Shown here piece by piece: positions 17,364-25,216 of a stretch of 64,000 nt of DNA (positions within the stretch are counted from its first letter, which is position 1; each line of letters begins with the position of its first letter). A program made the translations under genes and the position numbers. A model generated the notes under the pieces. The model searched no databases. It worked only from the letters and a program-made list of their open reading frames with translations, and had not been told where the DNA came from. Source of the stretch: Paludisphaera soli (lineage in GTDB: Bacteria; Planctomycetota; Planctomycetia; Isosphaerales; Isosphaeraceae); NCBI RefSeq assembly GCF_011064595.1, contig NZ_JAALJI010000012.1, positions 62,001 through 126,000 on the forward strand, written 5' to 3'.

Positions 17364-19982
17364 ATGGCCGACCCTGCCCTGACCCCGATGATGCAGCAGT
17401 ATCGCGAGATGAAGGCGCGCGACCCCGACGCGCTGCTGCTCTTCCGGATGGGCGACTTCTACGAGATGTTCGGCGAGGACGCCGTCCGCGCCTCGGCCCT
17501 CCTCGGCATCGCGGTGACCACCCGCGACAAGGACAAGGAGGGGGCCGTGCCCATGGCCGGCTTCCCCCACCAGGCCCTGGAGACCTACCTCGCGAAGATC
17601 GTCCAGGCCGGCCAGCGCGCCGCCGTCTGCGACCAGGTCGAGGACGCGAGGCAGGCCAAGGGGCTGGTCAAGCGCGACGTCGTCCGGGTCGTCTCGCCCG
17701 GCACGCTCACCGACGAGGCGCTCCTCGACCCCCGATCGGCCAACTACCTGGCCGCCGTCGTGGAATCGGGCTCCAAGATGGGCCTGGCCTGGGTGGAACT
17801 CTCCACCGGCCGGTTCTCGCTCACCAGCCTGCTCCGCACCGAGCTGGCCGACGAGTTGGCCCGGCTGAACCCCGCCGAGACGCTGGCGTCGGAGCTGGCC
17901 CTCGACGCCCCCTGGCTCCGCGCCTTGCGCTCGCAGCAGCAGCACGTCGTCACGACCCGACCCTCCTGGGATTTCCAGGTCGAGCAGGCGCGGAAGACGC
18001 TGTTCGAGCAGTTCGGAGTGGCGACCGTCGAGGGCTTCGGCGTCGACGACCGCAGCCCCGAGATCCAGGCCGCCGGCGCGCTCGTGGCCTACCTGCGCGA
18101 GACCCAGAAGTCGTCGCTCGGCCACATCGCTCGCCTCACCCCCTACCGTCGCGCCGACGTCCTGGCCCTGGACGAGACCACCCGCCGCAGCCTGGAGCTG
18201 ACCCGGACCCTCCGCGAGGGGAAGCGCGAAGGCTCGCTGCTCCAGGTGATCGACCACACCGCGACGCCGATGGGCGCGCGGCTGCTGGGCGAGTACGTCG
18301 CTTCCCCCCTGACCTCCCCCGAGCTGATCGAGGCGCGGCTGGCGGCCGTCGAGGAGCTGTACCAGGACTCGGGCCTCCGGGCGGACCTCCGCCACGCGCT
18401 CGGCGAGGCGTACGACCTGGAACGCCTGGCCGCCCGGGCCGCCACCGGCCGCGCCACCCCGCGCGACCTCGGCGCCCTGGCCCGCACGCTGGCCCTGCTG
18501 CCGAAGGTCAAGGCCCGGCTCGCCGCCCGGCGTTCGAGGCGGCTCGCGGAGCTGGAGGAGGCGCTGGAACTCTGCCCCGAGGTCCGCGCGGCGATCGAAT
18601 CCGCCCTGGTCGACGACCCGCCGCTCTCGATCAAGGAAGGGGGCCTGATCCGCCCCGGCTGCCACGAGGAGCTGGACCGCCTGCGGTCCGCATCGAAGGA
18701 CGGCAAGGCCTGGATCGCCCGCTACCAGTCCGAGCAGATCCGCCGCACCGGCATCGGCGGGCTCAAGGTCGGGTTCAACAACGTCTTCGGCTACTACATC
18801 GAGATCTCGCACGCCCAGGCCCAGCGCGGCGAGGTCCCGGCCGACTACATCCGCAAGCAGACCGTCAAGAACGCCGAGCGCTACTACACGCCCGAGCTGA
18901 AGGAGTTCGAGAACGAGGTCCGCAACGCCGACGAACGCGCCAACGCCCTCGAATACGAGCTGTTCACGACGCTCCGCGACCGGGTCTCGGCCGACGCCCC
19001 CCGGCTGATCCAGGCCGGCTCCGCGATGGCCCAGGTCGACGTCCTGTCGGCGCTCGCCGAGCTGGCCGCCAAGCAGGGCTACTGCCGCCCCGAGGTCGTC
19101 GCCGAGCCGGTCTTCGAGGTCGAGGCCGGCCGCCATCCCGTGCTCGACGCCATCCTCCCGCGCGGCGAGTTCGTCCCCAACGACACCGTGCTGACCCCCG
19201 ACCGCGGCGACCTGCTCCTCATCACCGGCCCGAACATGGCCGGCAAGAGCACCTACATCCGCCAGGTCGCGCTCATGGCGATCCTCGCCCAGATCGGCAG
19301 CTTCGTCCCGGCCAAGCGGGCGCGGATCGGCGTCGTCGACCGGCTGTTCGCCCGCGTCGGCGCCACCGACGAGCTGTCGCGCGGCCAGAGCACGTTCATG
19401 GTCGAGATGACCGAGACCGCGAACATCCTCAACAACGCCACGAGGCAAAGCCTCGTGATCCTCGACGAGATCGGCCGCGGCACCAGCACGTTCGACGGCG
19501 TCTCGCTCGCCTGGGCGATCACCGAGCACCTGCACGACTCCGTCGGCTGCCGGGCCCTCTTCGCCACCCACTATCACGAGCTGGTCGAGCTGGAGAAGAC
19601 CAAGCCCCGCCTCCGCAACGCCAACGTGGCGGTCGGCGAGAGCCAGGGGGAGATCGTCTTCCTCCACCGGATCGCCCCCGGCGGCGCCGACCAGAGTTAC
19701 GGCATCCACGTCGCCCGGCTGGCCGGCGTCCCATCGCCGGTGCTCGACCGCGCCCGCGAGATCCTCGCCTTCCTGGAGAAGCAGCACGGGCCCGATCCGG
19801 GGCTGCCCGAGCCGGAAGGCCCGATCCGCCGCAAGGTGAAGTCCGGCCGGGCGCTCCAGACGAGCCTGTTCGCCGCACTCCCGGACCCGCTCCTGACCGA
19901 ACTGCGAAACGTGGACCTCGACGCCCTGCCGCCCGATCAGGCCCTCGACCTGCTCCGGCGGCTCCGCGAACTGGCGGGCTGA
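17364..19982 (+). CDS. mutS: DNA mismatch repair protein MutS
   Basis: MutS recognises mismatches and small loops and recruits MutL. The 872-residue protein is full length. Mismatch-contact Phe-Tyr-Glu is at residues 32-34 (MGDFYEMFGEDA), followed by connector, lever and clamp domains. The C-terminal ATPase has Walker A GPNMAGKST (622-630), STFMVEMTE, Walker B LVILDEIGRGTST and the TFATHYHEL-like segment. ATG at 17364 begins MADPALTPMMQQY, the usual family start; an upstream in-frame GTG (17307) would add 19 residues. No mutL is in the window. A small membrane protein gene starts six bases after the stop. Confidence 0.96.
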   Translation: MADPALTPMMQQYREMKARDPDALLLFRMGDFYEMFGEDAVRASALLGIAVTTRDKDKEGAVPMAGFPHQALETYLAKIVQAGQRAAVCDQVEDARQAKGLVKRDVVRVVSPGTLTDEALLDPRSANYLAAVVESGSKMGLAWVELSTGRFSLTSLLRTELADELARLNPAETLASELALDAPWLRALRSQQQHVVTTRPSWDFQVEQARKTLFEQFGVATVEGFGVDDRSPEIQAAGALVAYLRETQKSSLGHIARLTPYRRADVLALDETTRRSLELTRTLREGKREGSLLQVIDHTATPMGARLLGEYVASPLTSPELIEARLAAVEELYQDSGLRADLRHALGEAYDLERLAARAATGRATPRDLGALARTLALLPKVKARLAARRSRRLAELEEALELCPEVRAAIESALVDDPPLSIKEGGLIRPGCHEELDRLRSASKDGKAWIARYQSEQIRRTGIGGLKVGFNNVFGYYIEISHAQAQRGEVPADYIRKQTVKNAERYYTPELKEFENEVRNADERANALEYELFTTLRDRVSADAPRLIQAGSAMAQVDVLSALAELAAKQGYCRPEVVAEPVFEVEAGRHPVLDAILPRGEFVPNDTVLTPDRGDLLLITGPNMAGKSTYIRQVALMAILAQIGSFVPAKRARIGVVDRLFARVGATDELSRGQSTFMVEMTETANILNNATRQSLVILDEIGRGTSTFDGVSLAWAITEHLHDSVGCRALFATHYHELVELEKTKPRLRNANVAVGESQGEIVFLHRIAPGGADQSYGIHVARLAGVPSPVLDRAREILAFLEKQHGPDPGLPEPEGPIRRKVKSGRALQTSLFAALPDPLLTELRNVDLDALPPDQALDLLRRLRELAG

Positions 19983-19988
19983 TCGCTC

Positions 19989-20318
19989 ATGGACCCTGCG
20001 CCGAACGACCGCCGAGCTTACTGGCAGGACAGGCTGGGTCGGCTGCGCCTCGAAGCCGAGCCGCTCGACGTGCAGCTCGCCCGCCGTCACGCCGCCTGCT
20101 GGGCCCTGACCTCGATCACCACAGCGATCGCCGCCGGCTTCCTCGCGCTTTTCGCCTCTTTCGACCGGCCGGACCTCGGGCTGGGGCTCGCTGCCCTGCT
20201 CTGGCTGCCGGTCGTCGGCGTCTCCTGGTGGGATCACGCCCGGCTCTCCCGCGTCGTCCGCGAATACGAGGACGACCTGGCCGGACGGGCCGACGAGGGC
20301 GGCCCCGCGCCCTCCTGA
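19989..20318 (+). CDS. Small two-span membrane protein of unknown function
   Basis: The 109-residue protein has a charged N-terminus (1-35), two hydrophobic segments (about 38-56 and 63-80) with a short connecting loop, and an acidic/charged C-terminal tail. I recognise no family. It starts six bases after mutS and 31 bases before the next gene, all on one strand, so it is likely in the mutS transcript. Its codon use matches that of its neighbours. Confidence 0.65.
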   Translation: MDPAPNDRRAYWQDRLGRLRLEAEPLDVQLARRHAACWALTSITTAIAAGFLALFASFDRPDLGLGLAALLWLPVVGVSWWDHARLSRVVREYEDDLAGRADEGGPAPS

Positions 20319-20349
20319 ACGCGCCCGTCACCTGCACGAGGGCCCCTCC

Positions 20350-21537
20350 ATGTCCCAGTCGAGTGAAGCCGAAGCCCCGTCTCCATCCCCCCGCCTGGAG
20401 GGCGTGGACCTGCTGCGCGGGCTCGTCATGGTCCTAATGGTGCTCGACCACACGCGCGACTTCTTCGTCGGCTCCTCGGTCGACCTCGATCGGGCGACGC
20501 CCGGGCTCTTCCTCACCCGATGGGTCACGCACTTCTGCGCGCCGACGTTCGCCCTCCTCGCCGGCGTTGGGGCGCGACTGGCCGGCGGTCGCGGGACGGC
20601 CCCCGGCCCGCTCGCCCGATCGCTGCTCACGCGCGGTCTCTGGCTGATCCTGCTGGAGGCGACCGTCGTGAAATTCGGGCTGTTCTTCCGGCCGAGCCCG
20701 AGCCTGCTGGTCGGACTCGTCCTCTGGGCCATCGGCGGGGCGTTCGTGCTGCTCTCGGCGTTCGTGGCGACGCGGACGCCGGGCTGGGTCGTCGGCCTGA
20801 TCGGTGCGGCGGTGATCGCCCTTCACAATGGGTTCGACCGACTCCCGCCCGACCTCGGCGGAGCCTTGCGGCCGCTCGCGACGTTCCTCCTGCGTCCCGG
20901 GGAGTACCCGCTGCCGGGCGGGATGACCGCCTTCATCGGCTATCCGCTGCTGCCATGGTTCGCGGTCGTCGCGGTCGGCTACTGGCTTGGCGGGATCTAT
21001 GGGATGGAAGCTGGCCGACGTCGGCCCCTGCTGACGTGGCTCGGCCTGGCGGCGATCGGGCTCTTCGCGGCGCTCCGAGCCTCGGGAGTCTACGGCGACC
21101 CCAGGCCCTGGCAGCCGGAGGCCGACCCGACCAGGACGATCCTGTCGTTCCTCAACTGCACGAAGTATCCGCCGTCGCTCCAGTTCCTGCTGATGACGCT
21201 CGGCCCCGCGTTCCTGGCGCTGGCCGCCTTCGATCGGGGCGCGGGGACGGCCGGCGGGCCGCTGGCGACGCTCGGCCGGGCGCCGCTGTTCTTCTACCTG
21301 CTCCAGTGGTACGTGATCCACGGGCTCGCCCTGGCCGTCGCCCTCGCCCGCGGCGAGCCGACCGGCTGGCTCTTCGTCGACGCGTTCCCCATCGAGCCGC
21401 CGCCGTCGTCCGCCTTCGGCCTCCCTTCGCTCTACCTCTGGTGGCTCCTCATCCTGGCGATCCTCTACTTCCCGAGCGCCTGGTTCGCCCGCTACAAGGA
21501 TCGGAACCGAGGGTCGACCTGGCTGCGTTACTTGTGA
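20350..21537 (+). CDS. DUF1624/HGSNAT-like multi-span acyltransferase-family protein
   Basis: The 395-residue protein has about ten hydrophobic segments. It opens with RLEGVDLLRGLVMVLMVLDH followed by TRDFF, which is the start of the DUF1624 / heparan-alpha-glucosaminide N-acetyltransferase catalytic domain, including the conserved DH pair. In lysosomal HGSNAT this domain moves an acetyl group across the membrane to glucosamine residues; bacterial members are mostly uncharacterised. A sugar-acetylating role at the envelope is inference. It is convergent with the sigma factor gene, and repeat copy A lies between them. Confidence 0.8.
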   Translation: MSQSSEAEAPSPSPRLEGVDLLRGLVMVLMVLDHTRDFFVGSSVDLDRATPGLFLTRWVTHFCAPTFALLAGVGARLAGGRGTAPGPLARSLLTRGLWLILLEATVVKFGLFFRPSPSLLVGLVLWAIGGAFVLLSAFVATRTPGWVVGLIGAAVIALHNGFDRLPPDLGGALRPLATFLLRPGEYPLPGGMTAFIGYPLLPWFAVVAVGYWLGGIYGMEAGRRRPLLTWLGLAAIGLFAALRASGVYGDPRPWQPEADPTRTILSFLNCTKYPPSLQFLLMTLGPAFLALAAFDRGAGTAGGPLATLGRAPLFFYLLQWYVIHGLALAVALARGEPTGWLFVDAFPIEPPPSSAFGLPSLYLWWLLILAILYFPSAWFARYKDRNRGSTWLRYL

Positions 21538-21562
21538 TTCATCGAGCGATTTCCCTATAAAT

Positions 21563-21736
21563 CCTTCCCCCCTGGCGGGGGAAGGTGGCCCGTCAGGGCC
21601 GGATGAGGGGGAAGACGAGCACGGAAGCCGTCGGAGAAATCGGCGGCTGTGAACGCCGTCGCCCCCTCGTGTCGTCCACCTTGATGGTCCCCCTCATCCG
21701 GCCCTTCGGGCCACCTTCCCCCACCGAGGGGGAAGG
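21563..21736. repeat. Palindromic repeat, copy A
   Basis: About 174 bases with terminal arms (21563-21611 and 21689-21736) that are near-complementary to each other. Each arm holds its own small hairpins: a C6/G5 hairpin (CCTTCCCCC...GGGGGAAGG) and a GGCC...GGCC hairpin next to CCGGATGAGGGGG. The roughly 77-base centre is not conserved among copies. This copy lies between the convergent DUF1624 and sigma factor genes, where it could act as a two-way terminator. Related copies are at 34447 and 41491. Confidence 0.85.
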
Positions 21737-21761
21737 GAAGACATGTTAATCCGTCCGCCGT

Positions 21762-22448
21762 TCACCAGCCCCGGGCCGATCCGGCGGCGACGCAGCGGGC
21801 GTCGTCCTCCTCGTCGGCGTCCTCGGCGAAGGCGGAGCGTTCGGTCCACTCGTCTTCGGGCGAGCTCGACTCCAGCTCGTCGCGGAGCCGCTTGCGGGCG
21901 GTGTGGAGCCGGCGCTTGATCGTGCCCAGGGGGACGGCCAGCTCCTCCGCCATCTCGATCAGCGACAGGTCGCGGATGTAGAAGGCGACGAGGGTCTCGC
22001 GGTCCAGGGCCTTCAGCCGCCCGAGGGCCTCCCAGAGCCGCGCGGCGCGCTCGCGGGCGATCAGCCCGTCGATCGGCTCGTCGGCCTGTTCGAAGGCCCC
22101 CTCCAGGACGACCGCCTCGACCGTGAATGGGGCCGATCGCCGGGTGACGTGGTTGATCGCCATCCGCACGGCGACCTGACGCAGCCAGCCGGCGAACCGC
22201 TCGGGCTCGCGGAGCTGGTCGATCCGCCGCATGACGTGGAGGAAGACCTCCTGCGTCAGCTCCATCGCCTCGCCGACGTTCCCCAGCCGGCGCAGGGCGA
22301 TCGCCCGGACCGTGGGCTCGAACTGCTCGACCAGGCGGCCGAAGGCGTCGCGGTCCCCGTCCTGGGCGCTGCGGACCAGGGCCGCGACCTCGACCCAGCT
22401 CGGCGTTTCTTCCTCTCGCGTCTCCATCATGGCGGCCAAGGGATCCAC
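21762..22448 (-). CDS. ECF-type RNA polymerase sigma factor
   Basis: The 228-residue protein has sigma region 2 (about 36-105) with the ELTQEVFLHVMRRI helix and RFAGWLRQVAVRMAINHVTRR. Region 4 (about 135-195) carries the helix-turn-helix DLSLIEMAEELAVPLGTIKRRLHTARKRLR. Regions 1 and 3 are absent, as in ECF sigma factors. A short acidic tail (195-228) follows. The start is uncertain: GTG at 22448, or one of two ATGs at 22430/22427. No anti-sigma factor is adjacent, unless the doubtful upstream gene encodes a partner. It would direct transcription of a stress or envelope regulon not identifiable here. Confidence 0.92.
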   Translation of the reverse strand: MDPLAAMMETREEETPSWVEVAALVRSAQDGDRDAFGRLVEQFEPTVRAIALRRLGNVGEAMELTQEVFLHVMRRIDQLREPERFAGWLRQVAVRMAINHVTRRSAPFTVEAVVLEGAFEQADEPIDGLIARERAARLWEALGRLKALDRETLVAFYIRDLSLIEMAEELAVPLGTIKRRLHTARKRLRDELESSSPEDEWTERSAFAEDADEEDDARCVAAGSARGW

Positions 22449-22843
22449 CTTCCCCGATCGGGGGAGTTGCCGGTGGCTCGCGCGATCGGCCCGATGATCC
22501 CTGGGCCGACGCGATGCGACGAGTTTCCGGCGACGTCACGAACCTGAAACGCTCGCGGAGGTCCGCGGATCGCCGGCACGGGCCCCCCGATGTGGACGGG
22601 GATGGACCGTTGGCGTTCCCGCGACTCGACGCGGCGACGCAAGGATGCGCGGTGCGCGGCGCGGCCGGTTCGAGCGAGAAACCCGATTCCGAATCGCACC
22701 TACGCGGAGTCGTCGTTCGCCGGATCGATCGGCGAGCCTTCGGGGTGACGGTGGGGGACGCCGGACGGGGAACGCTCCCCTCTCCGCCGCCACACCCGCC
22801 GGTCGTCGCCGACGGCGAGCCTCTTTCCAGGACGTGCGACTCG
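22449..22843. other. Gene-free stretch upstream of the sigma factor gene
   Basis: About 395 bases of very GC-rich sequence. Frames are open on both strands but have no recognisable protein, no convincing ribosome-binding site and no clear promoter. I see nothing else. Confidence 0.4.
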
Positions 22844-23365
22844 TTAAGACCCGGCGATCGCCGCTATGGCAGCGATGCTCGCCGTCCGACGACTTGCGGC
22901 CCCAGCCGCGCCGGCCTTCTCGACCTTACCGACGCCCCGGCCTGCCGGCCGGGGCTTGGTAGCGACGGCCCGGGCTGCGGCCGAGGCCGCGGCGGATCGT
23001 CGAAGTCGGGAGGAGGCCGCGGCACACGCTCCGAGGCTCGGCGAGGGCTGGCACGGCCAACCTCGCCAGGCCCGGAGCGGTTCCGTGGTCGCGTCGTCCA
23101 CCGTCGGCGTCGGATCGGACCACGCCCTGAGGCGTGGCGTCACCGGCGTCGACGGCCCGGTAATCGGCGGCGCGGGATAGGCGGCTACGAGGGGCTCGCC
23201 TACAAAGAAATGCGCCGCCATGGTCTTGCGCATGACGTCTTGATGGGCGTGACGGATGCGCAGGGCCTTGCCGTTGTCGACGCTCGCGTTGAGGACGAGC
23301 GACCGCGTCCCGAGATTCAGCCGGTTGGAAAGGGCCGACAGCGTCAGGTTGTTGCGGTTCAACAT
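22844..23365 (-). CDS. Doubtful small protein upstream of the sigma factor
   Basis: The reading frame from ATG 23365 encodes 173 residues beginning MLNRNNLTLSALSNRLNLGT. GAGGG lies about eight bases upstream, and the first 45-50 codons show the strong G/C third-position bias of real genes here. The second half is a low-complexity Ala/Ser/Arg/Pro run that looks less like a folded domain, so the true gene may be shorter or frameshifted. I recognise no family. It is followed on the same strand by the sigma factor after a 395-base gap. Alternative: spurious frame in GC-rich DNA. Confidence 0.35.
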   Translation of the reverse strand: MLNRNNLTLSALSNRLNLGTRSLVLNASVDNGKALRIRHAHQDVMRKTMAAHFFVGEPLVAAYPAPPITGPSTPVTPRLRAWSDPTPTVDDATTEPLRAWRGWPCQPSPSLGACAAASSRLRRSAAASAAARAVATKPRPAGRGVGKVEKAGAAGAASRRTASIAAIAAIAGS

Positions 23366-23760
23366 GGCAATACCCTCGCATCCGCCTTCAGGTGAGGCGG
23401 GATCACGTGGTGGGGCGTCGGCCGTCGGTTTCGCGTCGGGTCGGCGGATGAGGCCGGGTCCCGAGGGCGAGGGCGGCGAGGCCCCACGAGGAATGAGACG
23501 GCTTTCCGGCCGTCCCGCTGCATTCTTCGACGTTCGTCTCGATCGGGCGCGGGACGCCCGGCCACCCTCGAGGGGCGGGGTTCGTTCGAGATAACGCCCT
23601 AGACATCCTAACTCGGGATCGAGTTCGCGCGAAATCGAAAAAAAGGTCGATAATCGGGACGAGAGCGGCCAAGGTGGTTCTGACGCCACGTCGGGAGCAG
23701 GGTCCAGACCCGCCGTCCGGGACGGATCGGACGGGCGGAAAGGCTATCGAGATCCACCGC
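23366..23760. other. Gene-free stretch with an AT-richer patch
   Basis: About 395 bases between the divergent doubtful gene and the GT87-like gene. It contains a short AT-richer patch (about 23605-23665) with a run of seven A residues (23639-23645) that could host divergent promoters, but I cannot place clear -35/-10 pairs. No gene is supported. Confidence 0.4.
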
Positions 23761-25209
23761 ATGACCGCGAGCTCCTGGCGATGGACGGCCGCGATCCTCA
23801 TCACCTACGCCGTCGCGCTGGCGGCCTGGTCCTGGTTCGCGACGGCGGTCGCCCCGGGGCTGATCGCCCGATCCCTGTCCGGCGAGGGAGGGCCGACCCT
23901 GGACCGGCTGGTTCCGCTCATCGCGAAGGGGCGGGCGCTCCCGGTCGTCCAGCAGGAATGGCGGGACGCCTCCTCGGCGGTCGCGGCGGCCCTGGTCGTG
24001 CATGCGGTGCTGGTGCTGGCGATCCTTAGCTGGGGCCGTCGCCGGGAGGGGGCGTCGGAGGGGGGAGTCTGGCTCCGCGGGGCGACGTCGGGATTCCTGA
24101 TCCTCGCCAGCCTGGCCTTCCTGATCGCGACCATCTTCGCCGGCGCGATCCAGGACTACTTCCTGTACTTGCAGATCTGGCGGGAGGTCCTGGGCGGACG
24201 CGACCCGTGGTTCCTCGTCCTGGGAGGGATCGGGGCGTTCTCGCTCAACGCCTACGGTCCCCTCTACAACGTCCTGGCCCTGCCCGTCTTGTGGAACCCG
24301 CTGGCTCCCAAGCTGATCTTCGCCGCGGCCTACTGGTTCTTCGCGTCGTGGCTGGTGCTGGACCTCGGCGGCCGGCGGGGCTTCCCGGCGTGGGGGAGGC
24401 TGGCGCTGGCGATCTGGTTCGCGGGCCCGTTCGCCTGGGTGGAGATCGCGTACTTCGGCCATTTCGACGTGCTGGTCGCCTTGCTCGCCGTCGCGGCGGC
24501 CGAGGCGCGGCTGCGGGGGCGTTGGGGCGCGAGCTTCGGCTGGCTGTCGGCGGGAGTGCTGCTGAAGTTCTTCCCGGGGGTGCTCGCGCCGTTCCTCGCG
24601 CTGGATCGAGGCCGGGTCCGCTGGCGGTATCTGGCCGCGATCGTCGGGCTGTCGCTGGCCGGGATGGCGGCCGCCGGGGCGTACTGGGGGCCTTCCTTGC
24701 TGCGGCCGCTGACGCTGGCGGTGAACCGCGAGTCCGCCGCCCTCTCGATCTTCCGCTACCTTCGCGGGCCGCACTCGCCGATCGGGCGCGACACACTGTT
24801 CTTCGCGCCCGACCAGTACGCCACGCCCTTGCTGCTGCTCGCGCTGTACCGGGCCTGGTCGTGGACGCGGCGGATGGGCTTCGAGCCCCTGGCCTCGTGC
24901 GTCCTCGCGGTGGCGACGACGCTGCTGATGTACAAGGTCGGGTTCCCGCAGTACTACATGGTGTTGTTCCTGATCGCCCCGTACTGGTTCGTCCGGGACT
25001 TCGCGAGGTTGGCGCATCGGGGCCCGCTGGCGACGGCCTTCCTGGCCTGTTTCGCCTGGATCTCCTGGTTCGACCTGCGGCTCGCGCGCGAGGACCCGGG
25101 CCCGCTGGTCGAGTGGGTGGGGGTGCCGACGTTCGCCCTGATGATGGCGTTCGTCGTCTGGGTCGCGGTCGCCGGGCCCCGCGAGCAGTCCCCGGAGGGG
25201 CCGGCGTGA
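23761..25209 (+). CDS. Multi-span GT87-like (DUF2029) membrane glycosyltransferase
   Basis: The 482-residue protein has about ten or more hydrophobic segments and the layout of polyprenyl-phosphate-dependent GT-C enzymes. An early luminal segment DYFLYLQIWREVLGGRDPW follows the second span, and LNAYGPLYNVL resembles the acidic/aromatic motif region of GT87/DUF2029 proteins. Such enzymes add mannose or similar sugars to lipids or glycans at the outer face of the inner membrane. The ATG at 23761 begins MTASSWRW directly before the first span; upstream codons lack similarity. It is convergent with ppk with only seven bases between the stops. Confidence 0.7.
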   Translation: MTASSWRWTAAILITYAVALAAWSWFATAVAPGLIARSLSGEGGPTLDRLVPLIAKGRALPVVQQEWRDASSAVAAALVVHAVLVLAILSWGRRREGASEGGVWLRGATSGFLILASLAFLIATIFAGAIQDYFLYLQIWREVLGGRDPWFLVLGGIGAFSLNAYGPLYNVLALPVLWNPLAPKLIFAAAYWFFASWLVLDLGGRRGFPAWGRLALAIWFAGPFAWVEIAYFGHFDVLVALLAVAAAEARLRGRWGASFGWLSAGVLLKFFPGVLAPFLALDRGRVRWRYLAAIVGLSLAGMAAAGAYWGPSLLRPLTLAVNRESAALSIFRYLRGPHSPIGRDTLFFAPDQYATPLLLLALYRAWSWTRRMGFEPLASCVLAVATTLLMYKVGFPQYYMVLFLIAPYWFVRDFARLAHRGPLATAFLACFAWISWFDLRLAREDPGPLVEWVGVPTFALMMAFVVWVAVAGPREQSPEGPA

Positions 25210-25216
25210 GGGTCGG

